Of a stretch of 62,585 nucleotides of DNA, positions 52,239 through 61,606 are shown piece by piece. The stretch comes from Candidatus Baltobacteraceae bacterium (GTDB taxonomy: Bacteria; Vulcanimicrobiota; Vulcanimicrobiia; Vulcanimicrobiales; Vulcanimicrobiaceae): contig DATJTX010000005.1 of the NCBI GenBank assembly GCA_035502855.1, positions 1-62,585 on the forward strand, in the 5' to 3' direction. Both the position numbers and the translations under genes were made by a program. The notes beneath the pieces are model-generated. The model was given only the letters and a program-made list of their open reading frames with translations. It had not been told where the DNA came from and searched no databases. Every line of letters begins with the position of its first letter. The stretch's first letter is position 1.

Positions 52239-54607
52239 CGCGTTATCGGCAGCGTCACGGTCAGCTTCGTACCGTAGCCGCGATCGGACTCGACGCGCAC
52301 GTCGCGTGCCAGCGTCTTGACCAGGTAGAGTCCGCGCCCGTCCTCGGTGAGCTCGTCGTCGGGCAGCAGAGCGACGAACCGATCCAATCCGGGTCCGGTG
52401 TCGACGACCGTGACGATCGGGGAGTCGCTCGACCAGTCGACGTCGACGTTCACCAAGCCGGGCGCGTGCTCGACCGTGTTTGCCAGAATCTCGCCGAGAA
52501 TGAGCTCGGCGGTGAAAAGGTCTTGGTTGCCGCCCGCAAATTGCCGGATGAAGTTCATCACTTCGTGACGGGCATTGTGGGCGGAGTAGGCGTGACTCGA
52601 ATGGAAGCTCCAGCGCTCGCGCGGCGCGATTTCGGCCACCACCTTCAGTTCGTCGGTCGGCGCGATGCGCAGAACCAGCAACACCGCGTCATCGCCCGGC
52701 TCTTCATCGCCGAGTACGGAGCGTCGAATTGCGTCGGCCGGGCGCTGCGCCGACGTCGTGACGACGGCGTCGATGGCATCGAAGAGCGCGCGTTCGGTTT
52801 TCGCGATATCGCGCTGGAATTCGCTGATGCCGTCGGTGTAAAAGACGACCAATCCGTCGCGTTCGAGGCTCGCACCGTACGTTCGATAGTCAGGCGTGCG
52901 CGAAACGCCCAGCGGAAGCGAACCGTGGGGCAGCGAGTGTGCCGGCGTGTCGGGCCCGGCAATGATCGGCGACGGATGCCCCGCGCTGGCGTAGCGCAGC
53001 GTGAGCGAACCCGGGTCGACGATCGCGACCAGCGCGGTGGCGACCGTGGTATCGTGGAATTGGAGAAGCCGATTGACCTTGGAGAGGATCTCGGCCGGGT
53101 CGGGAACGTCGATTGCGGTTGCGACGATGCTCTGCCGGATACGGCCGGCCGAGACGGCGGCATTGAGGCCGTGTCCGGTAACGTCCCCGATCGAGATTAC
53201 GATACGATCGTCCGCAAGCGCGAACGCGTCATACCAGTCGCCGCCGATCAAGACTTCTTGATTGGCGGTGAGGTACAACGCGTCGAACTGCATGCGAGGA
53301 TGGTGCGGGAGCGACGCGGGAAGAAATGCGGACTGCAACGTCGTCGCGATTCGAGCCGAGCGTTCGAGAGCACGGCGCTGATCGTCGATATCGGTATGCG
53401 TTCCGTACCAGCGGACCAGTCTTCCGCGATCGTCGCGCATCGGCTCGGCCCGCACGAGAAACCAGCGCGAGACGCCGTCCGCACGACGCAGGAGCAGTTC
53501 GCGTTCGAACGGCTTGCCGGCGGCGATCAATTTCTCCCAGTCGGGCAATCCCGATGAGAGCACTTCCTCCCCGGTGTACTGATGCCAACGCTGATTGTAC
53601 CAATCGATCCGTCCGGCAGCATCGGCCGTCCATACGATCTGAGGCAGCGTTTCCGCGAGAACTTGGAATCGCCGTTCCGCGGCTTGCATTTGCGCAAAAG
53701 CGAAACGCCGCTCCGACGTCAACGCGCAGAGCACCAGAGCGGTGATCGAGAGCACTGCCGTAAAGACGACGAAGCCCGTCATCCGCGCATCGAGCGAAAG
53801 CGCGGTGAAGGGCCCCAGGTGATGGGCCGTTCCCCATAGCGCAACGCTCGAGGTGAGTACGAGCAGCGCCGTCGTCACGCGCACGCCGGCGCGTAATGCT
53901 GCCCACACGACGAAGGGATACAACGGAAACGCCATCAGCGGCCGGCCGAGAAACTCGAAGGCCACCGACACGAACGAGGTGATGACGATAACCGCAACCT
54001 CGAGCGCGCCGGCCTCGCCTCGTATGCCTTCGCGGAGCGCGTCACTCCACGTCAAGATGACCGGTGCGACGAGCAAGACGCCGGCGGCATCGCCCATCCA
54101 CCAGAGCGCCCAGACCGGCCCGTACGAAGACCACGGGATGAGGTGTGCCAGCGCGAGCTGAGCGGCGCCGTTGGTCGCCGTGATCGTCATCGCGACGATC
54201 GAGCCCAAGAGGACGAAGACCAGTACGTCGCGCACGCGCTTGAACGAGCGGTCGAAATCGAAACGCCGCAAAAGATACGCGCCTGCGAGCGGCCCGAGTG
54301 TATTTCCGAGCGCGATCGCGGCCGCGGCGTACGGCGGCTCGTAGCTGAGTGCGTTCGCGATGAACGCGCCGAGGAACACGCCGGGCCACATGCGGTAGCC
54401 GCCTAGGAGCAGCGCCGCCAGCGCAATGCCGGTGGGCGGCCAGACGGCGGTGACCTGTCGAACCGTGAACGCGAGCGAAAGGCCGAGTTTGCCGAAGAGA
54501 AGATAGAACCCGGCAACGGCGAGCACCCAGGCGAGATACGTAGCAACTGAGCGCGCGTCGAAAGACGTGCGCAAAGCCGCACTGTCTCGAGCTTCGATCT
54601 GCGCCAT
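52235..54607 (-). CDS. MASE1-PAS-PP2C (SpoIIE)-HATPase signalling protein
   Basis: A 790-residue regulator. Residues 20-320 are a MASE1-type membrane sensor with 8-10 helices (AFTVRQVTAVWPPTGIALAALLLGGYRMWPGVFLGAF). A PAS domain follows (about 325-430, WTADAAGRIDWYNQRWHQYTGEE), a linker, then a PP2C-type phosphatase (about 445-640, IGGDWYDAFALADDRIVISIGDVTGHGLNAA...FYTDGISEF with the metal-binding Asp residues), and a C-terminal HATPase domain of anti-sigma-factor type (DLFTAELILGEILANTVEHAPG...VVDTGPGLD). Such multi-domain proteins usually control an anti-sigma/anti-anti-sigma switch in general stress. A dyad lies in its Shine-Dalgarno region. Confidence 0.9.
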   Translation of the reverse strand: MAQIEARDSAALRTSFDARSVATYLAWVLAVAGFYLLFGKLGLSLAFTVRQVTAVWPPTGIALAALLLGGYRMWPGVFLGAFIANALSYEPPYAAAAIALGNTLGPLAGAYLLRRFDFDRSFKRVRDVLVFVLLGSIVAMTITATNGAAQLALAHLIPWSSYGPVWALWWMGDAAGVLLVAPVILTWSDALREGIRGEAGALEVAVIVITSFVSVAFEFLGRPLMAFPLYPFVVWAALRAGVRVTTALLVLTSSVALWGTAHHLGPFTALSLDARMTGFVVFTAVLSITALVLCALTSERRFAFAQMQAAERRFQVLAETLPQIVWTADAAGRIDWYNQRWHQYTGEEVLSSGLPDWEKLIAAGKPFERELLLRRADGVSRWFLVRAEPMRDDRGRLVRWYGTHTDIDDQRRALERSARIATTLQSAFLPASLPHHPRMQFDALYLTANQEVLIGGDWYDAFALADDRIVISIGDVTGHGLNAAVSAGRIRQSIVATAIDVPDPAEILSKVNRLLQFHDTTVATALVAIVDPGSLTLRYASAGHPSPIIAGPDTPAHSLPHGSLPLGVSRTPDYRTYGASLERDGLVVFYTDGISEFQRDIAKTERALFDAIDAVVTTSAQRPADAIRRSVLGDEEPGDDAVLLVLRIAPTDELKVVAEIAPRERWSFHSSHAYSAHNARHEVMNFIRQFAGGNQDLFTAELILGEILANTVEHAPGLVNVDVDWSSDSPIVTVVDTGPGLDRFVALLPDDELTEDGRGLYLVKTLARDVRVESDRGYGTKLTVTLPITR

Positions 54608-54611
54608 TGAG

Positions 54612-54625
54612 GAAGGTGCCTTCGG
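54612..54625. promoter_or_regulatory. Second copy of the GGAAGG-N2-CCTTC dyad, in the leader of the MASE1 gene
   Basis: Complement of 32205-32218 with one mismatch. It lies 5-18 nt upstream of the ATG on the minus strand, so a protein bound there would block translation or transcription of the MASE1-PP2C/GNAT unit. Confidence 0.4.
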
Positions 54626-54709
54626 CCCTCCCCGGCGTCAGACCCCCATGCCGCGCCGTCCTAACACGGCCTTAACCGGGCGGCAATGTACGTATGCGAT
54701 GAAGCAACC

Positions 54710-54988
54710 ATGAAAACGACTTGGAGACCGGCCGATCCCGGTACGAAACGCTCCGCACTGCCGAACGACACGTTCGCGTTCCCGCGCGAGCGCAAAGAGC
54801 CGCTGACCGACGCGGCGCACGTGCGCAGCGCGATTACCCGCTTTCACGAAGTCGACGGTGTCGACGATCGTGAGCGCGCGCAGGCATTCGATAACATCAA
54901 AGCAGCTGCTGCCTATTATGGTGTGACGGTCAGCGCGCGAGATTGGCATGGATTGATGGGACGGGTACGCGGGAACGCCGACGACTGA
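54710..54988 (+). CDS. DUF6582-family small protein
   Basis: A 92-residue protein starting at ATG 54710 (ATG 54686 would add eight residues). It carries LPNDTFAFPRERKEPLTDAAHVRSAITRFHEVDGVDDRERAQAFDNIKAAAAYYGV, the DUF6582 pattern of conserved FAFP, HVRxAIxRF and a helical end. Function unknown. It is a single gene, divergent from the MASE1 gene and convergent with the exported protein. Confidence 0.85.
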   Translation: MKTTWRPADPGTKRSALPNDTFAFPRERKEPLTDAAHVRSAITRFHEVDGVDDRERAQAFDNIKAAAAYYGVTVSARDWHGLMGRVRGNADD

Positions 54989-54989
54989 T

Positions 54990-55949
54990 TCAACGTCCGG
55001 CACGTAGTGGGCCGCAGTGCTGATACCCATCGGCAAAATAGAGATCGAACGCTTGCGGTAGCGCGTCGGCTCCGTAGGTCACGCTTCCGAACGTGAAGCC
55101 GTTCTCCAGCTGCGGATAGACGACCGTCCAACTCGTGTTCGCCAGGTCTTGCGCCGCCGTGCTCTCGGCGATCGCATACGACCCGGTATCGCCGTTGATT
55201 TCGATCGAATAGAAGCGCCCTTGGATCGAAAAGATGTTGTATTCGTAGATGATGCGCCCGCCGCTCGGGCTGTTCGTCGCGACACCTTGCCACCAGTACG
55301 TGGGCACTTTCGCGTTGGCGGTGATGTCCGCGGCCATCTTGGTGATGCTGAGGTAGGAGGGGAACGACGCGGCACCGGCGTCGCCCGGCTCCAGCCTGGT
55401 CGTGGTGCACTTCAGCGTGGCTGCCGGCGCCGGCGGCAGATACGAGCCGGAGTTGGCACAGACTTGCGTCAAGTCGGCGTACTTGATACTGAATTGCCGG
55501 ACCGTCGACTGACCGAGGACCTCGGCTACCTGGTATTCTCCGGTCTCCGCCGGATAGACGATGCGCCAGTGAGAACTGCGCAGTTGCGCATCGTGGCTCG
55601 TGCCGACGAAATAGTTCATGAGCGAAGGATTAGCGGGATCTACGCTGACTTGGATGTAGACCCATCGCGATCCGAGGTGCGCGAGGTAGTAGTCGTAATA
55701 GGGATCGGGGCTTCCCGCCGTCGACGATCGTGCGGTGCCGTGCAGCCACTTGCCGATGTATTCGATGTGATCGGTCTCGTGTAGGTCGCGCGGCAGATTT
55801 GGAGCCGGATTGGGCTGCGTCGTTTCGCAGTCCCACGTGCCCGGCGTGAGCGGAGCGGGTGCGCTCGGGCCGGCGCTCACCGCGCCGCCGAACGTGACGC
55901 AAGCGCCGAGTGCGACGAGCGCGGTGAGGGTGAGAATCTTCTTGCGCAT
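54990..55949 (-). CDS. Exported protein with an internally duplicated domain
   Basis: A 319-residue protein with signal peptide (KILTLTALVALGACVTFGGAVSA). The mature region contains two copies of a domain of about 125-130 residues. In each copy a start Cys is followed by a YYxY or YEYN tract, a SxW-x-VVYP or HWRIVYPAE tract, a GEYQVA / GFTFGS tract and an end Cys (VYPAETGEYQVAEVL and VYPQLENGFTFGSVT are matching). The cysteines could form one disulfide per repeat. No family recognised. It lies 4 nt after the 55954-57354 gene, so it is the third member of a patatin operon. Confidence 0.6.
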   Translation of the reverse strand: MRKKILTLTALVALGACVTFGGAVSAGPSAPAPLTPGTWDCETTQPNPAPNLPRDLHETDHIEYIGKWLHGTARSSTAGSPDPYYDYYLAHLGSRWVYIQVSVDPANPSLMNYFVGTSHDAQLRSSHWRIVYPAETGEYQVAEVLGQSTVRQFSIKYADLTQVCANSGSYLPPAPAATLKCTTTRLEPGDAGAASFPSYLSITKMAADITANAKVPTYWWQGVATNSPSGGRIIYEYNIFSIQGRFYSIEINGDTGSYAIAESTAAQDLANTSWTVVYPQLENGFTFGSVTYGADALPQAFDLYFADGYQHCGPLRAGR

Positions 55950-55953
55950 CAGC

Positions 55954-57354
55954 CTACCTCGGTGCAGCCGGAAGAATGTCGGTAATCGATTCACTGCGCG
56001 TCGGCTCGCTGCAGAACGGCGCGGAGGCTTTGCCGGAAGAGTAGGCGCCGAGTCCCTTCGGCGGATTGTAGGCGGGCAGCGTGCGCGGCGCGCCCACGAT
56101 CCCGTTGGCAATCGCCGTTTGCTTGGGACCGAGCGTCGGATGCCAACAGTTCATCTGGCTCATGAGTCCGATCGCGACCGATTGCAGCGTGTCCCACGTG
56201 AGTTCGTCGACCGGCTGTTGCGAGATCGGGACCGCGCTGTTCGTGTAGGTGATCGAACTGCCGAGAAACCCGCCGGCGACACTTCCGAGCGAGGACGCAT
56301 TGAGCGTCGTTTGATTGGTCGTGACGACTTGCGTGACCCGTCCTCCCGACGGAACCGGCGACGGGTTTGGAAAGACGCTGGTCGACGCCGTGCTGGTCGT
56401 GTGGGCGGGCGCAAAGACTTCATAAATGGAAGCCATCGTGAGGAGCATCGCGAGGGGCGTGAGCGGCGTGAGCGTGAGTCGATGATGCTCTTCCTTCACG
56501 ATGTCCGAAGCCCAGGTGAACGCTGAGGTACCTTGGGCATCTTCGGGATCGTGCGTGCACTGCGCGTAGAAGGCCGTCGCCTCGACGGCTGTCCAGTTCT
56601 TGCGCGTGATGAACTGGTCGGTCGTGCCGCCGCCGGAGGCGGTGACGTCGACCACGATTGCGCCGCGTACTTGCGGCGAGTTCGCGCACTGCGTCGCGAA
56701 CGTTTCCAACTGCCAGGACGGCTGCGGAACGAGAACCGCATTATCGACGAACGCGAAACCGGACTCGGCGACGCCCTCGTTCAGGAAGGTCACGAGCGCC
56801 GAGACCAACCGGCCGACCATCGCCGGGTCGCCGATTCCCATCACGAAGATGACGGGCCGGCTTCCGCTCCCCGTCGTCGAGGGAAGTTGCCATCCGATTC
56901 CCGCCGGCGGCGCCTTCACGGCCGGATGGACGAGCGATTCGCAGAATTTGAGATGGGCCCAAAGCTGCGCAACGGCGTTCTCGCTGTCCGACGGCCAGCA
57001 CGCCTCTTCAGGCGAGGTTGGAACCTTGGGGGGATAAACCTTGGGTAGCGGACGGTGCCCGCCGAGCTGCGCCCAACATTGCATGAGCCGCTGGCGCAAG
57101 ATGTGCGCGAGATAACCCTCGACGTTCGCGGGAATCGGCACCGGTGTCGGAGTCGCCATGATGCCGCTTGCCGTCGCCGGCAGATACGCGGCAACGATGT
57201 TGGAAAGCTGCGCGGTGCTGCATTGGTTCGTGAGTATCGAGAGCGGACTGGCGGAAGGAGACGGGACGGGAGTGCTGGTTGCGCCGGTCCCGCCGGCAAG
57301 CACGGCGAGGATCATGCACGCGGCTGTGAATGCCGTCCACGGCCGCCGGTTCAC
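55954..57354 (-). CDS. Exported protein of unknown function, patatin operon
   Basis: A 466-residue protein with signal peptide (MILAVLAGGTGA). Mature region: Pro/Thr/Ser-rich segment, then an alpha/beta-looking region (RPVIFVMGIGDPAMVGRLVSALVTFLNEG, AIVVDVTASGGGTTDQF) and a C-terminal hydrophobic helix region. I recognise no family. Its ATG overlaps the patatin stop by 4 nt, so it is the second gene of the patatin operon. Confidence 0.55.
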   Translation of the reverse strand: MNRRPWTAFTAACMILAVLAGGTGATSTPVPSPSASPLSILTNQCSTAQLSNIVAAYLPATASGIMATPTPVPIPANVEGYLAHILRQRLMQCWAQLGGHRPLPKVYPPKVPTSPEEACWPSDSENAVAQLWAHLKFCESLVHPAVKAPPAGIGWQLPSTTGSGSRPVIFVMGIGDPAMVGRLVSALVTFLNEGVAESGFAFVDNAVLVPQPSWQLETFATQCANSPQVRGAIVVDVTASGGGTTDQFITRKNWTAVEATAFYAQCTHDPEDAQGTSAFTWASDIVKEEHHRLTLTPLTPLAMLLTMASIYEVFAPAHTTSTASTSVFPNPSPVPSGGRVTQVVTTNQTTLNASSLGSVAGGFLGSSITYTNSAVPISQQPVDELTWDTLQSVAIGLMSQMNCWHPTLGPKQTAIANGIVGAPRTLPAYNPPKGLGAYSSGKASAPFCSEPTRSESITDILPAAPR

Positions 57355-58655
57355 GCGGTTACGCTCGCGAGCGGCTCTTGGGGCAGCGGAGGCGCGTGTA
57401 CGCTGGGCCGCAGCGCGCTGCGATCGAGGAAGCCCTCGAAATCACCGATGTCCACGCAGCGTTGCGCGGCCGTTTTGCCGACGCGTTCCAATTCGTCGAG
57501 GTGATCGACGCTGTCGAGCGGCTGCAGCAGCTTCGGGTCCACGCCTTCGATCTGGAGTTTCTTCAGGCCGCGGGCGGAAAGTTCGACGTTGTAGCGGGCG
57601 TAGGTGAAGAGCTTCTCGGCCAGCGGAACGCGATTGTCGATCAGATCGCCGATTTCCGAATCGATCGCGTCGATTCCGCAATCGCCGCGCAATTTGCCGA
57701 ACACGCGGCACAGGATGTCTTGCTCGACGGTGGTTGCGCGCATGAGCGCGGCCGGCGTCGACTGCACATTGTAAAGCAGGTTCATTTCACGTTCGCCGAG
57801 CTTGAGGTCCTCGCTGTCGCACAGGCCGGTGCCGACCGAGATGAGCAGCAGTTGCGATTGTCCCGCCGGCCAGCCGAGATTGTACGTCGGCAGCGTTGCC
57901 ATGAGAAAGAGCTGAAATGCCGGGTTGTTATAAACGGTGATGCCACCGTCGAGAAAGACGAATGGCTTTGCGACGCCCGGAACGTGAATTTCTTTTGGTT
58001 TGAAGAACACCGGTGCGGCGGTGCTTGCGCGAATCAGCTCCCACAGCGGGATGTCGAGGTTGGTGGCGCCCGCCGGATCGGCACGCAGGTTGTACTTTGC
58101 GCGCGGGTTGTTCGAGAGCGGCCAGGGCGAGTCGGTGCTTGCGTTGCGCGTGACGATCATCAATAACGTGCGCAGCTTTTCCGTGCCCAGCGTCGTCAGC
58201 GGCCGTTCGTGCTCCGGCGCGGCGCCGCCGGGAAGCGGGTCGTCGAGAACTTCTTTTATCTGGCGTTCCAGCGGCACCGAGGTGTATATCGCCTTGTAGA
58301 CCAGCATCCCGGCGATGCCCATCACGATCGCGAGCGGCCCCTTCGTGCGGCGCGCGATGCGCTGCAAAAAATTGGGATCGAACATCGTGTGCGCGCCGGT
58401 CCGGTAGAAGCGGCGAATCGCTTCGGTCGAGTATCCCAGAGAGATCAGGGTCGCGATGATGGCGCCGGTGCTGGTGCCGGCGACGTAGTCGAAATATTCC
58501 GAGAGCACGAGCTGGGGCCGATCGAAACGTTCGCGCAGCAGCGCTTCGATCTTACAGAGGAACTCGATCGCAATCAGGCCGCGAATACCGCCGCCGTCGA
58601 TGGCAAGAAGCTTCTTGGGCCCGGGCGCATCGATAAGCAAATCGAGGTGACTCAT
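57351..58655 (-). CDS. Patatin-like phospholipase
   Basis: A 434-residue patatin. The N-terminal block reads KLLAIDGGGIRGLIAIEFL (oxyanion hole), GTSTGAII contains the nucleophile Ser, and DGGITVYNNPA holds the catalytic Asp. The enzyme is a Ser-Asp lipid acyl hydrolase. A hydrophobic stretch at about residues 105-128 (GPLAIVMGIAGMLVYKAIYT) might be a membrane contact. First gene of an operon with two exported orphans; no nucleotidyltransferase, so it is not a CBASS effector in this context. Confidence 0.9.
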   Translation of the reverse strand: MSHLDLLIDAPGPKKLLAIDGGGIRGLIAIEFLCKIEALLRERFDRPQLVLSEYFDYVAGTSTGAIIATLISLGYSTEAIRRFYRTGAHTMFDPNFLQRIARRTKGPLAIVMGIAGMLVYKAIYTSVPLERQIKEVLDDPLPGGAAPEHERPLTTLGTEKLRTLLMIVTRNASTDSPWPLSNNPRAKYNLRADPAGATNLDIPLWELIRASTAAPVFFKPKEIHVPGVAKPFVFLDGGITVYNNPAFQLFLMATLPTYNLGWPAGQSQLLLISVGTGLCDSEDLKLGEREMNLLYNVQSTPAALMRATTVEQDILCRVFGKLRGDCGIDAIDSEIGDLIDNRVPLAEKLFTYARYNVELSARGLKKLQIEGVDPKLLQPLDSVDHLDELERVGKTAAQRCVDIGDFEGFLDRSALRPSVHAPPLPQEPLASVTA

Positions 58656-58747
58656 ACTCCCACCTCCGCATGGACGATTGCGCGTTTTCCGGCGCTGCCC
58701 CTGCCGTCTGCGAGAGGATGCCGCAACGTCGAGGTGAAGCCGGGACG

Positions 58748-60088
58748 ATGCGCAATGCCGTGCTGCTCGTCGCGATCATCGCCTCGAGTATGAGCTACAT
58801 CGACAGCACCGCGCTGACCGTTGCGCTTCCCAGGATAAACACGGATCTTCGGACCAGCGCCGGAGCGGCCGAATGGATCATCGAGGGCTATCTGCTCTTC
58901 CTTTCGGCGCTGATCTTGGCCGGTGGGGCGCTGGGCGATCGCTACGGCCGGCGCAAGCTCTTTGCGCTCGGGATCTGGATCTTCACGCTGGCGTCGATCG
59001 CGTGCGCAGTGGCGCAGCACCCGGGATTCTTGATCGCGGCACGCTGCGTGCAAGGTATGGGCGCTGCCCTCATGATTCCGGAAAGCCTGGCGCTCATCAC
59101 CGCGGCATACGACGCCTCGGGCCGCGGGCGCGCAATCGGAATCTGGGCGACCGCCTCGTCGGTCACGATGGCGGCAGGCCCGGTCCTCGGCGGCTGGTTC
59201 GCGGACGACTACTCGTGGCGAGGTGTTTTCGCGATCAACGTTCCGCTTGCGATCGCCGTGCTTTGGATAACCTACCGGTACGTTCCCGAAAGCCGCGCGC
59301 AAAGCGGTCGCGGCGCGCCCGACGTGTTCGGAAGCGCCGGCATCACGATCGCGCTCGGCCTGTTCGTGGTCGGGCTTATGCAGATGCAGCGCGGAGGCGC
59401 CGATGCCGCCTCGCTGTTGCTGATCGCCGTCGGGGTCGTGATCCTCGTCGCCGGCGTTTTGCTCGAGCGGCGCGCGGCCGCGCCGGTTGTGCCGCTCGCG
59501 CTCTTCAAATCGCGCGCCTTTACCGTTGCCAGCCTCTACACGTTCTTCTTGTACGCCGCGCTCGGCGGAGCACTGTTCTTCGTGCCGTTCGAGCTGCAGC
59601 ACGTCATGGGCTACACGTCGCTGGGCGCGGGGCTGGCGCTTCTGCCCACGATCGCGCTCGTCGCGGTAGGTTCGCCGCTATCCGGCATGTTGGCCGCGCG
59701 AATTGGTGCGCGAATACCGATGGTCGCCGGCGCCGCGATCGGCGCGGCCGGATTTGCGCTCTTCGCGAATCTGCGTGCGGGCGCTGCCTACACCACGAGC
59801 GTTCTCCCGGCGACGATCGTGCTCGGCGTCGGCCTGGCGGTCGCGATCGCGCCGCTGGTGACGGCGGCGATGGGCGCAGCCGGTGCGGATCACCTCGGTG
59901 CGGCTTCAGGCATCAACAACTCGATTTCGCGCATGGGCAACTTGGTTGCGATTGCCGCCTTCGGCCTCGTGATCGCGCTTGCCGGAGCGGGGCCGTTGCC
60001 CAATGCGGCCAACGCAAGCGGCTTCGAGCACGCGATGCTCGTCGGCGGAATATTAGCGCTCGTCGCGGCCGTGGTTGCGCTATTCTGA
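58748..60088 (+). CDS. MFS drug-resistance transporter (DHA2/EmrB-type)
   Basis: A 446-residue major-facilitator protein. It shows SSMSYIDSTALTVALPRI (motif D1), GALGDRYGRRKLF (motif A), RCVQGMGAALMIPESLALI and GPVLGGWFADDYSWRGVFAINVP (motif C), all DHA2-type drug/H+ antiporter signatures; 13-14 helices are expected. It likely exports hydrophobic compounds. The ATG at 58748 is preferred because it directly precedes helix 1; the ATG at 58670 would add 26 residues. Divergent from the patatin gene. Confidence 0.9.
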   Translation: MRNAVLLVAIIASSMSYIDSTALTVALPRINTDLRTSAGAAEWIIEGYLLFLSALILAGGALGDRYGRRKLFALGIWIFTLASIACAVAQHPGFLIAARCVQGMGAALMIPESLALITAAYDASGRGRAIGIWATASSVTMAAGPVLGGWFADDYSWRGVFAINVPLAIAVLWITYRYVPESRAQSGRGAPDVFGSAGITIALGLFVVGLMQMQRGGADAASLLLIAVGVVILVAGVLLERRAAAPVVPLALFKSRAFTVASLYTFFLYAALGGALFFVPFELQHVMGYTSLGAGLALLPTIALVAVGSPLSGMLAARIGARIPMVAGAAIGAAGFALFANLRAGAAYTTSVLPATIVLGVGLAVAIAPLVTAAMGAAGADHLGAASGINNSISRMGNLVAIAAFGLVIALAGAGPLPNAANASGFEHAMLVGGILALVAAVVALF

Positions 60089-60133
60089 AAACCTCGCGAT
60101 CGGCGCAGGCGATCGCGCGCAGGAGGACCGAAC

Positions 60134-60397
60134 GTGTCATATATCATGAACGACGAATCGCGCGCGCTACGGCATCAGCTTCGTGAGCTCTGCGACGCAT
60201 ACAATGTTTTGCTGGCTGACAAGGACACGGTTGATTTTCGTCTGGGATCGCATGAACCGTACGCGCAAACCGCCGAGCCGGTCGACGCCGAAGCCGTGTA
60301 CGAACGTGAATCGTACGTGATAAGCGACGAGCTTCGCGGTACCATTATCAAGATGACGGAAGTAGCGCAGCGCATCCGGGCGATCGAACGTTTCTAG
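60134..60397 (+). CDS. Small helical protein of unknown function
   Basis: An 87-residue protein; GTG 60134 is chosen because AGGAGG precedes it by 7 nt. The sequence is helical and acidic (RALRHQLRELCDAYNVLLADKDTVDF, then ELRGTIIKMTEVAQRIRAIERF). No family recognised. It lies between two MFS genes on the same strand with a 6-nt gap to the next, so it may be a co-transcribed partner. Confidence 0.65.
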   Translation: MSYIMNDESRALRHQLRELCDAYNVLLADKDTVDFRLGSHEPYAQTAEPVDAEAVYERESYVISDELRGTIIKMTEVAQRIRAIERF

Positions 60398-60403
60398 GGC
60401 GAT

Positions 60404-61606
60404 GTGACGATCCCACGGCTGCCCCGGGCCGTTATTCCGATTTACGGAACCACGCTGGTCGATACGCTCGGCTACACGCTGATGATTCCGTTGCTGCCGA
60501 CCGTGGTGCGGCAGTACCACGCCTCCTACGTCATGGCCGGTGCGCTGCTGAGCATTCCTGCGTTTTTTTCGGCGGTCGCCGCGCCGATCTGGGGGAAGGT
60601 CAGCGACGGAATCGGACGCAAGCCCGTCATCATCGCGGCGCAGGTGCTCTCGCTCACCGGTTACCTACTTCTCGCGCTCTCGCATTCGCTCTGGCTCGTC
60701 TTCCTGTCACGCGTGATCTCGGGATGCGGCGGCGGGAGCCTGGGTGCAGTGGAGTCGTACGTGGCCGACGTCACCGAGAACGATCAGCGTGAATTTGCGT
60801 ATTCCGTGTACGGCGCGGTGTTCGGCCTCGCGTTCGTGATCGGTCCGGCGGCTTCGGGTGCGCTGATGCACAACGGCATCGCTTTACCGTTTTTCTTGGC
60901 AACGGCCCTGGAAGCGTTCAACGTCGTCTTTACCACGCTGTTCTTGCCCTTGCGCAAACAGAGTCGACGCAAACAGAGCGGGATGCGCGAGACGATCGAA
61001 GCCGCGGCCGAGCCGAGCGTGCGCCGCGTATTGATCCGTCAATTCCTCTTCATTTTCGCGATCGTCGTGTTCTTGGCGAATTTCTCGCTGTTCGTGGAAA
61101 AGATGCTGCAAATCTCGGTTGCGAGCGCGGCCTACATGTTGGCGGCGGCGGGTGCGGCCGGCGGCGTCGCACTCTTGGTCGTCGTTACGCCGCTCGCGAA
61201 GCGCGTGGGCGACGTGTGGACCTCGCAGATCGGTTTGGTTGCCGGCGTGATCAGCTACGTGTTGTTGATCTTTGCGCGCGTGCAGTGGCTCTTCGTGGCG
61301 GCGCTGGTGATCTGGGCGGTCGGGGCGGCGATGGCGGAGCCGTCACTCACCACGCTGCTCACCAAACGCGCGAAGGCGTCCGAGCGTGGTGCGATCATGG
61401 GGCTGAGCGACTCGGTGAACAGCATCGCGATGATCGCCGGGCCAGCGACCGGCGCCGCGATCGTCGGTTCCAATGCACCGCTACTCGGCGTGTTGCCGGC
61501 GATCTCGGTGACCGCCGCGTTCCTGCTCGGTCTGCGATCCGGAAAGGGCGCGCGCAATGGCTCCGTTGAGCCAAATCGCCGTCGCCGCACCGGCCAGCAG
61601 CAATAA
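60404..61606 (+). CDS. MFS transporter (TetA-like, DHA1)
   Basis: A 400-residue major-facilitator protein with PRAVIPIYGTTLVDTLGYTLMIPLLPTVVRQY at helix 1, GKVSDGIGRKPVII (motif A), SRVISGCGGGSLGAVESYVADVT and GPAASGALM (motif C). A 12-helix DHA1 layout with a central loop (KQSRRKQSGMRET) fits. Substrate unknown. GTG 60404 is used as the start. Its 3' end overlaps the convergent VC0807 gene by 126 nt, so one of the two C-termini is probably extended beyond its conserved part. Confidence 0.88.
   Translation: MTIPRLPRAVIPIYGTTLVDTLGYTLMIPLLPTVVRQYHASYVMAGALLSIPAFFSAVAAPIWGKVSDGIGRKPVIIAAQVLSLTGYLLLALSHSLWLVFLSRVISGCGGGSLGAVESYVADVTENDQREFAYSVYGAVFGLAFVIGPAASGALMHNGIALPFFLATALEAFNVVFTTLFLPLRKQSRRKQSGMRETIEAAAEPSVRRVLIRQFLFIFAIVVFLANFSLFVEKMLQISVASAAYMLAAAGAAGGVALLVVVTPLAKRVGDVWTSQIGLVAGVISYVLLIFARVQWLFVAALVIWAVGAAMAEPSLTTLLTKRAKASERGAIMGLSDSVNSIAMIAGPATGAAIVGSNAPLLGVLPAISVTAAFLLGLRSGKGARNGSVEPNRRRRTGQQQ

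Noticed and set aside
57351-58655. Patatin as a CBASS effector (CapV-like)
   Set aside because: No cyclic-oligonucleotide synthase (CD-NTase), Cap2/Cap3 or other sensor lies nearby; the neighbours are two exported proteins.
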